From an uncultured Eubacteriales bacterium (GTDB lineage: Bacteria > Bacillota > Clostridia > Christensenellales > CAG-314), in contig UQVY01000003.1 in assembly GCA_900544545.1 (NCBI GenBank), positions 62,001 to 126,000 on the forward strand: 64,000 bases of DNA, in the 5' to 3' direction. The notes under the pieces were generated by a model that had not been told where the DNA came from, did not search any database, and saw only the letters and a list, made by a program, of their open reading frames with translations. Position numbers and translations under genes: made by a program. Positions 58,548 to 64,000 of the stretch are shown one piece after another (positions within the stretch are counted from its first letter, which is position 1; each line of letters starts with the position of its first letter).

Positions 58548-59393
58548 ATGAATCGTTTTAAGGTGAGCGCGGCGGATTTCGACGCGAAACAGACGCTCGA
58601 ATGCGGACAGATTTTCAGATTCGACGAAAAAGAGGACTCCTCTTCGGAGGTCAGAAGCCTCGGCGAGTACGCGCGCGTTTTTCCCGAAAAGAACGGAGAA
58701 ATCGAGATCGTCTGCACGGACGAGGCGTATTTCAGGAGATTTTTCGATTTCGGAAGAGATTACGGAGAGATAAAGAAAAAGCTCCTTTCGGCAGGCTCGG
58801 AGACCTTATCGGCGGCGATGGATTACGGCGGAGGAATAAGAATCCTTGCGCAGGACCTCTACGAAACGACCGTGTCTTTTATTATTTCCGCGAACAACAA
58901 CATCAAACGGATAAAGCTCATAATCGAAAGGCTATGCGAGGCAGCCGGAGAGAAAAACGAGTTCGGATTTTCCTTCCCGACGAGAGAAAGACTGGCGGAC
59001 AAAAGCGTTTCCTTTTACGAGAGTACAGGCTGCGGATACAGGTCGGAATATCTCGCGGATACGGTCGGAAAGCTCGACGAGGGATTCCTTTCGGCTCTTT
59101 CGGATATGCCGACGGAGGAAGCGAGAAAAACCCTCCTTACCCTCAAGGGAGTAGGACCGAAGGTCGCGGACTGTATTCTTCTCTTCGGAGCGGGGAGAAA
59201 GGACGTCTTCCCGACGGACGTATGGATAAAGAGAGTCTATCACTCGGCTTTCGAGGACGGAGCCGCCGATAAGGATATAAGCAGGTCGCTCGTAAGGCGT
59301 TTCGGAGAGCTTTCGGGGTACGCGCAGCAGTATCTTTTTTATTATTATCGGGGAAATGGCTTAAAAGATGTAGACAAAACAGCAAAAAAATAG
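58548..59393 (+). CDS. ogg: 8-oxoguanine DNA glycosylase/AP lyase
   Basis: A 281-residue base-excision enzyme. The N-terminal OGG domain has LECGQIFRF (about 16-24). The helix-hairpin-helix is TLKGVGPKVADCILLFGAGRKDVFPTDVWIKR (about 197-228): Lys in PKVADC is the Schiff-base nucleophile and Asp in PTDVW the catalytic acid. It removes 8-oxoguanine paired with cytosine. The start at 58548 has only a weak ribosome-binding site; an in-frame start at 58503 would add 15 basic residues. Confidence 0.93.
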   Translation: MNRFKVSAADFDAKQTLECGQIFRFDEKEDSSSEVRSLGEYARVFPEKNGEIEIVCTDEAYFRRFFDFGRDYGEIKKKLLSAGSETLSAAMDYGGGIRILAQDLYETTVSFIISANNNIKRIKLIIERLCEAAGEKNEFGFSFPTRERLADKSVSFYESTGCGYRSEYLADTVGKLDEGFLSALSDMPTEEARKTLLTLKGVGPKVADCILLFGAGRKDVFPTDVWIKRVYHSAFEDGAADKDISRSLVRRFGELSGYAQQYLFYYYRGNGLKDVDKTAKK

Positions 59394-59399
59394 TACAAT
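59371..59399 (+). promoter_or_regulatory. Probable promoter of the NYN-domain gene
   Basis: TAGACA at 59371-59376, 17-bp spacer, TACAAT at 59394-59399, overlapping the end of ogg. Confidence 0.55.
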
Positions 59400-59449
59400 T
59401 AAAGAATACGGCGGTCGCGCCGTAAAACCTAATGATTACGGAGGCCTTT

Positions 59450-60130
59450 ATGAGAAAAATAGCAATGTTCGTCGACGTTGATAACCTCGGACTTTCCGGA
59501 AGACAGTTCAAAGAGATATTCGACGACGTCAATTCCGCAGGAAAAATCGTCTACGGTAAAATATACGGAGTTATAGACAGAAAACATAAAGAAATAATCG
59601 ACCTTATCGTCAACCGCGGTTACGATATGGCTCCGCCGATGAGAGTAAAAAAGCGCGGAAGCAAGGTTTTCGACAACAGAATCCTTATAGACGTTATGGA
59701 AACAGTCGTCGCCAACGAGAAAATCGACACTATTGCGGTCGCCTGCGCACCCGCAGACCTCGTTCCGCTCTTCTCAAAACTCAGAGAGTACGGCGTCAGC
59801 ATTATGTCGCTCGATAACCTCGATAAGGAAAGTTCGTTCTTCGTGGACGACGTTATACTCGGGGAATGCGACGAGGACGATGAGGACGACTCCATAGAAG
59901 AGCTTGCGGCGGGATTCGCGGAAAAAACCTCGGGCGCGGATAAACCTTCCGCAACGCAGGAACCGGAAATTTCCGCAGAGGACGAAAATTCCGCGGAAGA
60001 AGAAAACGAGGAAGCTCCCGAAGAAGAGGACGCGGACGAGGATTTCGAGGACAACGAAGCATTCCTCGAGAGAGTAAAGAACGTCTTCTCGGGACTCAGC
60101 CCCGACGACATCGAAGAGGAAGAGGAATAA
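59450..60130 (+). CDS. NYN-domain (PIN-like) protein with acidic tail
   Basis: A protein of 226 residues. The NYN/LabA-like domain (about 1-145) starts KIAMFVDVDNLGLSG, with acidic residues for metal in VDVDN, then DNRILIDVMETVV and IAVACAPADLVPLFSKLREYG; in many NYN proteins the middle motif reads SGDGDF. The C-terminal about 75 residues are almost all acidic (DEDDEDDS, EENEEAPEEEDADEDFEDNE). NYN domains are often nucleases acting on RNA. The SGDxDF motif is altered here to APADL, so activity is uncertain. Start 59450 follows GGAGG. Confidence 0.78.
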   Translation: MRKIAMFVDVDNLGLSGRQFKEIFDDVNSAGKIVYGKIYGVIDRKHKEIIDLIVNRGYDMAPPMRVKKRGSKVFDNRILIDVMETVVANEKIDTIAVACAPADLVPLFSKLREYGVSIMSLDNLDKESSFFVDDVILGECDEDDEDDSIEELAAGFAEKTSGADKPSATQEPEISAEDENSAEEENEEAPEEEDADEDFEDNEAFLERVKNVFSGLSPDDIEEEEE

Positions 60131-60230
60131 AACCCGAACCGAGGAAAACGGAATCCGAATGAAAGGAATAAACCGAGAGGAATACAAACCCGACGGAAAA
60201 GACGAAATCCGAACGAGGGAAACCGATTTC
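60122..60230. repeat. 55-bp repeat starting in the NYN gene end
   Basis: GAGGAATAAAACCCGA at 60122 (contains the stop) recurs as GAGGAATACAAACCCGA at about 60177. Both are followed by ACGGAA/ACGAAATCCGAA. The rest of the gap to 60380 is gene-free, with a short hairpin CGGCTG/CAGCCG around 60343-60358. Confidence 0.75.
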
Positions 60231-60380
60231 TCGTAGAGAAACGAAAGCCGAAGAGGGAAAATCGGCCGAAAAAGACGAAACTATAAGTATTAAATCGGGC
60301 GAAGGTCCGTTTTTAATAAAGCGTACTTAATTTACGTGCGGCTGCCGAGCAGCCGACAAAACAGGAGGTATAGCAGGTAA

Positions 60381-60587
60381 ATGGCAAAGGTAATTTTTAA
60401 TGAAGCGATTTGCAAGGGCTGCGGTCTTTGTGTGGCGGCCTGCCCCAAGAAAATCGTTTTCATCGACAAGACGAAGGTTAACCCCAAGGGATACAATCCC
60501 GCAACGGTGACTGATATGAACGAATGTATAGGCTGCGCGTCCTGCGCGACTATGTGTCCGGACAACATAATCACCGTTATGAGATAA
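60381..60587 (+). CDS. korD: 2-oxoacid:ferredoxin oxidoreductase, ferredoxin-like delta subunit
   Basis: A 68-residue protein with two [4Fe-4S] motifs, CKGCGLCVAACP (about 11-22) and CIGCASCATMCP (about 49-60). It starts the four-gene cluster. As the delta subunit it receives electrons from the thiamine-dependent beta subunit and hands them to free ferredoxin. AGGAGG lies upstream of the ATG. Confidence 0.94.
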   Translation: MAKVIFNEAICKGCGLCVAACPKKIVFIDKTKVNPKGYNPATVTDMNECIGCASCATMCPDNIITVMR

Positions 60588-60600
60588 TCAGGAGGACGAA

Positions 60601-61656
60601 ATGGCTAAGAAGTTAATGAAAGGTAACGAAGCGATTGCGGAAGCGGCAATCCGCGGCGGATGCAGATACTTTTTCGGATACCCCATCACTCCGCAGAACG
60701 AAATTCCGGAGTATATGAGCAAGAGGCTCCCCGAAGTAGGCGGAACGTTCATTCAGAGCGAAAGCGAAGTCGCCGCAATCAATATGGTTTACGGCGCGTC
60801 CTGCGCGGGAGCAAGAGCTATGACAAGCTCCTCCAGCCCCGGAATCAGCCTTAAACAGGAAGGCATAAGCTATATCGCAACGGGCTCCCTCCCCTGCGTT
60901 ATCGTAAATATGGTAAGAGGCGGCCCCGGTCTCGGAACGATTCTTCCGGCGCAGGGCGACTATTTCCAGGCGACCAAGGGCGGCGGACACGGCGATTACA
61001 AGATGCTCGTTTATACGCCCGCAAGCATTCAGGAAGCCGTTGACCTTATCTACAACGCTTTCGACAAAGCCGATCAGTACAGAGTCATAACCTATATCCT
61101 CGGCGACGCTACCATCGGTCAGATGATGGAACCCGTAGAGCTTCCCGAATTCAAGGATCCCGCTACCTTCCCCGCTAAACCGTGGGCTACCACCGGCCAT
61201 AAAGCCGAAGACCATAAGGTCATCACTACCCTCGAAATGGATCCCAATAAGTTCGAAGGCATTATCGACCATCTCTACGAGGTATACGACGAGCTCAAGG
61301 AAAAGGAAGTCAGATACGAAGAGTATATGTGCGACGACGCCGATACCATCGTCTGCGCTTACGGTACTACCTCCAGAATCGCAAAGACGTCGGTCAACAA
61401 GCTCAGGGAAATGGGCTATAAGATCGGCTTGTTCCGTCCCATAACCATCTTCCCCTTCCCCGAGAAGCAGATTGCGGCTCTCGCGGAAAGGCCCAACGTC
61501 AGGAGATTCCTCGTAGCGGAACTCAGCAAAGGTCAGATGGTCGAGGACGTAAGACTTGCAGTCAACGGCAGAAAGCCCGTTGAATTCTACGGAAGAAACG
61601 GCGGTAACGTCATTACCGCGGAAGAACTCGTGGAAGTCGTAAAGAAAGGAGAATAG
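60601..61656 (+). CDS. korA: 2-oxoacid:ferredoxin oxidoreductase alpha subunit (KorA/VorB type)
   Basis: A 351-residue subunit. GYPITPQNEIPEYMS (about 25-39), SESEVAAINMVYGASCAGARAMTSSSSPGISL and NMVRGGPGLG are typical of alpha subunits of 2-oxoglutarate or branched-chain oxoacid oxidoreductases. The gamma subunit is separate, unlike pyruvate enzymes. The complex converts a 2-oxoacid and CoA to acyl-CoA, CO2 and reduced ferredoxin. Substrate (2-oxoglutarate versus isovalerate-type) cannot be fixed by eye. Confidence 0.94.
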   Translation: MAKKLMKGNEAIAEAAIRGGCRYFFGYPITPQNEIPEYMSKRLPEVGGTFIQSESEVAAINMVYGASCAGARAMTSSSSPGISLKQEGISYIATGSLPCVIVNMVRGGPGLGTILPAQGDYFQATKGGGHGDYKMLVYTPASIQEAVDLIYNAFDKADQYRVITYILGDATIGQMMEPVELPEFKDPATFPAKPWATTGHKAEDHKVITTLEMDPNKFEGIIDHLYEVYDELKEKEVRYEEYMCDDADTIVCAYGTTSRIAKTSVNKLREMGYKIGLFRPITIFPFPEKQIAALAERPNVRRFLVAELSKGQMVEDVRLAVNGRKPVEFYGRNGGNVITAEELVEVVKKGE

Positions 61657-61660
61657 TGAG

Positions 61661-62416
61661 ATGGAAGAAAAGATCGTTTATCAGAAATCCAAATTGCTTA
61701 CGGATAAGCCGCTGCACTTCTGCCCGGGCTGCTCCCACGGAATTGCAAACAAGCTCGTCTGCGAAGCTCTCGACGAACTTAATATAAAAAACGAAGACAT
61801 CATCGGAATCGCGCCCGTAGGATGCGCGGTATATAACTACGATTACTATAATGTAGATACGATAGAAGCGGCTCACGGAAGAGCTCCGGCTATCGCGACC
61901 GCAGTCAAGAGAGTACACCCCGATAAAATCGTGTTCTCTTATCAGGGCGATGGCGACCTCGCAAGTATCGGCGCGGCCGAAATCATTCACGCCGCGGCAA
62001 GAAGCGAAAACATCACCGTTATCTTCATCAACAACGGTATTTACGGAATGACGGGCGGTCAGATGGCTCCCACGACCCTTCTCGGTCAGAAGTCCACCAC
62101 CAGCCAGGGCGGCAGAAACGTCGTTCTCAACGGTTATCCCGTAAGAATCGCCGAAATGCTCTCACAGCTCGACGGCGCGACCTATATCGAACGCGTTTCC
62201 ACGCACGACGCTGCAAACGTAAGAAAGGCAAGAGCGGCTATCAAGAGAGCGTTCGAATGCCAGATAGAAAAGAAGGGCTTCGCGCTTATCGAAGTGCTTG
62301 CTGCCTGCCCCACCAACTGGGGAATGCAGCCCGTCAAGGCTATGGAACACATCAGAGACGAAGTTATTCCTTACTATCCTTTGGGCGTATTCTGTGACAG
62401 GAGGAATGAAAGATGA
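61661..62416 (+). CDS. korB: 2-oxoacid:ferredoxin oxidoreductase beta subunit
   Basis: The 251-residue thiamine diphosphate-binding subunit. FCPGCSHGIANKLV (about 21-34), GCAVYNYDYY, the TPP/metal motif YQGDGDLASIGAAEIIHAAARSENITVIFINNGIYGMTGGQ (in the order GDGD...NN) and CPTNWGM near the end are typical. It performs the oxoacid decarboxylation and electron transfer to KorD. Overlaps korC by 4 bp. Confidence 0.95.
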   Translation: MEEKIVYQKSKLLTDKPLHFCPGCSHGIANKLVCEALDELNIKNEDIIGIAPVGCAVYNYDYYNVDTIEAAHGRAPAIATAVKRVHPDKIVFSYQGDGDLASIGAAEIIHAAARSENITVIFINNGIYGMTGGQMAPTTLLGQKSTTSQGGRNVVLNGYPVRIAEMLSQLDGATYIERVSTHDAANVRKARAAIKRAFECQIEKKGFALIEVLAACPTNWGMQPVKAMEHIRDEVIPYYPLGVFCDRRNER

Positions 62417-62964
62417 GTAAGACATATGAAATGATAGCCGCAGGCTTCGGCGGACAGGGCGTTCTGGCTCTCGGTCAGATTGTCGCTTATTCCGCTATGT
62501 ATAACGACAAAAACACCACCTGGCTCCCGAGTTACGGTCCCGAAATGAGAGGAGGTACGGCTAACTGTTCGGTAGTCGTTTCCGACGCCCCCGTAGCCAA
62601 CCCGATGATAACCCACCCCAACGTTCTCGTCGCTATGAACAGGCCCTCCGTGGACAAGTTCATCGACAACGTCGTTCCCGGCGGATACGTATTCATCAAC
62701 AGCTCTCTTATCGACGTTAAGGTCGAAAGAACCGACCTTCACGTTTATTACGTTCCCACCATCGAACTCGCTACCGAAAACGGAAACCCCAAAGGCTCCA
62801 ACGTCGTTATGCTCGGCGCGGTCGTAGAGGCTACCGGTATCGTGGACGACGACAAGGCTATCGAAGGCGTGGAGTATTTCTTCTCCAAGAAGCCTCAGCT
62901 TATCGAACCCAACAAGAAGATGTTCGCGGTAGGATGCGATTTCATCAGAAACCTCAATAAATAA
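62413..62964 (+). CDS. korC: 2-oxoacid:ferredoxin oxidoreductase gamma subunit
   Basis: A 183-residue subunit with AAGFGGQGVLALGQIVAYSAM (about 8-28) and WLPSYGPEMRGGTANCSVVVSD, the usual gamma signature. Its domain helps bind CoA. It completes the four-subunit Kor complex and ends the operon. The stop codon lies at the edge of a 35-bp repeat. Confidence 0.95.
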   Translation: MSKTYEMIAAGFGGQGVLALGQIVAYSAMYNDKNTTWLPSYGPEMRGGTANCSVVVSDAPVANPMITHPNVLVAMNRPSVDKFIDNVVPGGYVFINSSLIDVKVERTDLHVYYVPTIELATENGNPKGSNVVMLGAVVEATGIVDDDKAIEGVEYFFSKKPQLIEPNKKMFAVGCDFIRNLNK

Positions 62965-63027
62965 GAAGCTTCGTTCCCGAAACGAGAAACCTCGGATAAG
63001 AAGATTTATTCTCGAAACGAGAAGATT
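62963..63027. repeat. Two-copy 35-bp repeat at the korC stop
   Basis: AAGAAGCTTCGTTCCCGAAA (62963) and AAGAAGATTTATTCTCGAAA (62998), each followed by CGAGAA. Confidence 0.75.
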
Positions 63028-63059
63028 CGAACGGGAAGCTTTATTAGAATAAGTAAATT

Positions 63060-63232
63060 TCCGCTTTTACGCGGATAGCCCTTACGGGCATAACGAGATC
63101 TTCCGAGGAAGCCGGTCACTTCTTCGGAAAGCTCCGTCGTCGCCTGTCCTTCAGTCGGGATAATCCGCGGCGTCGGGGACAAAACAAAAGAATTGCTTGA
63201 AGCGCCTCCGAGACGTCGGGGGCGTTTTTTTT
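63060..63232 (+). ncRNA. Candidate structured RNA ending in a terminator
   Basis: Three consecutive hairpins: CCGC-TTTTAC-GCGG (63061-63074), GCCC-TTAC-GGGC (about 63079-63090) and TTCCGAGGAAG with CTTCTTCGGAA (11 bp, about 63101-63138). A GC-rich region follows, then a strong terminator at 63203-63232. No coding frame fits. I do not recognise the RNA family; it could equally be a long korC trailer. Confidence 0.45.
63203..63232 (+). terminator. Terminator before htpG
   Basis: CGCCTCCGA at 63203-63211 pairs with TCGGGGGCG at 63216-63224 (one G-U), followed by eight T. Confidence 0.9.
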
Positions 63233-63245
63233 ATCCGAAAAAGTC

Positions 63246-63350
63246 CGAAAGGATATTGCTGAAAATCGAAAGGATATTGCTGAAAATCCGAGAGATATTA
63301 CTAAAAATCGAAAGGACGGGACAAAAAATCGGAAAGACTTGACAAATTTC
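63246..63350. repeat. Five tandem 21-bp repeats entering the htpG promoter
   Basis: Units at 63246, 63267, 63288, 63309 and 63330 each span exactly 21 bp. The first two are CGAAAGGATATTGCTGAAAA plus T and identical; the later ones are degenerate. The fifth contains the -35 TTGACA. Confidence 0.93.
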
Positions 63351-63366
63351 CGTTTCGGACTATAAT
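63339..63366 (+). promoter_or_regulatory. Promoter of htpG
   Basis: TTGACA at 63339-63344, 16-bp spacer, TATAAT at 63361-63366. No CIRCE element is present. Leader of about 60 nt with AAGGAGG at 63413-63419. Confidence 0.85.
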
Positions 63367-63433
63367 TGTCTTTATGAAAAGAATCGCGAAGGATTCGATT
63401 GGATTTTAACGCAAGGAGGCTTTAAAAAAATAT

Positions 63434-64000
63434 ATGAAAAAATTCAGGGCGGAGTCGCAGAAGCTGCTGGAAATGATGATCGATTCGGTTTATACTCACA
63501 GGGAAATCTTTCTCAGAGAGCTTATAAGCAACGCCGCGGACGCAATCGACAAACAGTATTATAAATCGCTTTCGGGCGGAGAATCGGGAATGAACCGCGG
63601 AGATTATTCCATAAGAATCACCGCCGACAAGGAAAAAAGAACCCTTACCGTTTCGGATAACGGCTGCGGAATGAACGACTCCGAAATGGAGGAAAACCTC
63701 GGTACGATAGCGCACAGCGGCACGGGTATCTTCAGGAGCGAAAACGCCGGAAGCGAAGCCGCGGGCGAAGTTATCGGACAGTTCGGCGTAGGCTTTTATT
63801 CGGCGTTTATGGTAGCGAAAAAGGTCGAGGTCATCTCCAGACCTTACGGAAGCGAGAAGGCTTATAAATGGTCGTCCGAGGGCGTTTCGGGCTATACCGT
63901 GGAGGAAACCGACAAGGAAAGCAACGGTACGGACGTTATTCTTTACCTCAAGGACAACGAAGAAGAGGAGAATTACGACGAATTCCTCGATACCTACGAG
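63434..64000 (+). CDS. htpG: Molecular chaperone HtpG (Hsp90), 3' truncated by the window edge
   Basis: The first 189 codons of the Hsp90 homologue. ATP-binding N-domain motifs: AESQKLLEMMIDSVYTHREIFLRELISNAADA (about 4-36, with Glu and Asn of the site), VSDNGCGMNDSEM (Asp of DNGxGM), GTIAHSGT and GQFGVGFYSAFMVA. The ATG follows AAGGAGG at the long spacing of 14 bases, and no nearer in-frame start exists. It is an ATP-driven chaperone, often stress-induced. The reading frame is open to the end of the window. Confidence 0.96.
   Translation, partial: MKKFRAESQKLLEMMIDSVYTHREIFLRELISNAADAIDKQYYKSLSGGESGMNRGDYSIRITADKEKRTLTVSDNGCGMNDSEMEENLGTIAHSGTGIFRSENAGSEAAGEVIGQFGVGFYSAFMVAKKVEVISRPYGSEKAYKWSSEGVSGYTVEETDKESNGTDVILYLKDNEEEENYDEFLDTYE

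Noticed and set aside
63246..63350. CRISPR array before htpG
   Set aside because: Twenty-one-base units with no spacers; the array merges into a promoter.
63300..63434. CIRCE heat-shock operator before htpG
   Set aside because: TTAGCACTC-N9-GAGTGCTAA or a close variant is absent.

Overview
The window is dense bacterial DNA, about half G+C, and reads like an obligately anaerobic member of the Clostridia (Firmicutes). The grounds are whiA, an ispH-rpsA gene fusion, a Prp protease next to an L27 with a cleavable N-terminus, butyryl-CoA dehydrogenase with EtfBA, a ferredoxin-linked 2-oxoacid oxidoreductase, a sodium-pumping decarboxylase and a SPOCS/LysM spore-type protein. An uncultured gut lineage such as Christensenellales is my guess, not something shown here. 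Most genes run on the + strand. The exceptions are addB, murG, a cysteine desulfurase-like gene and tilS-hpt. No phage, transposon, CRISPR array or rRNA was seen; there is one tRNA (Pro, GGG).

Layout. 1-1.2 kb: the 3' part of whiA and a small P-loop kinase. 1.2-2.3 kb: a gene-free stretch with five DnaA-box-like sites, then a strong promoter and a long structured leader. 2.3-11.7 kb: a peptide ABC transporter operon whose subunits are all oversized, plus a DUF3899 protein. 12.4-17.6 kb: dusB, a HAD phosphatase, then MaoC, acyl-CoA dehydrogenase, EtfB and EtfA. 17.8-22.5 kb: a biotin-dependent, membrane-bound sodium pump operon carrying both an acyl-CoA-type and a pyruvate-type carboxyltransferase. 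22.7-28.7 kb: surE, an HI0933-type flavoprotein, an aroH-cmk fusion, plsC and ispH-rpsA. 28.8-30.2 kb: the SPOCS/LysM protein.

30.4-39 kb: addB and murG (-), a serine hydrolase (+), then a divergent pair of cysteine desulfurase-like (-) and DUF3343 (+) genes. 39.4-46.2 kb: a three-gene glycerol-3-phosphate dehydrogenase set, comEC and holA. 46.2-53.2 kb: a membrane protein, an M28 peptidase, tRNA-Pro, a secreted lipase-like protein and a MacB-type ABC exporter. 53.4-64 kb: a MazG-like protein, tilS-hpt (-), an E2-like acyltransferase, rplU-prp-rpmA, ogg, a NYN-domain protein, korDABC and the start of htpG.

Metabolically the window joins peptide uptake, ferredoxin-dependent oxidation of 2-oxoacids, crotonyl-CoA reduction through Bcd/Etf and sodium export driven by decarboxylation: the economy of an amino-acid or sugar fermenter that lives by ion gradients.

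The least conventional signal is in the DNA between genes. From about 30 kb onward, many intergenic regions are degenerate tandem repeats whose first unit lies inside the 3' end of the preceding gene, with the stop codon inside the unit. Other arrays sit in the murG and htpG promoter regions, and a 135-bp unit is duplicated in frame inside the cysteine desulfurase-like gene. Two genes (dusB, tilS) have promoters placed so that transcription should start at the A of the ATG.
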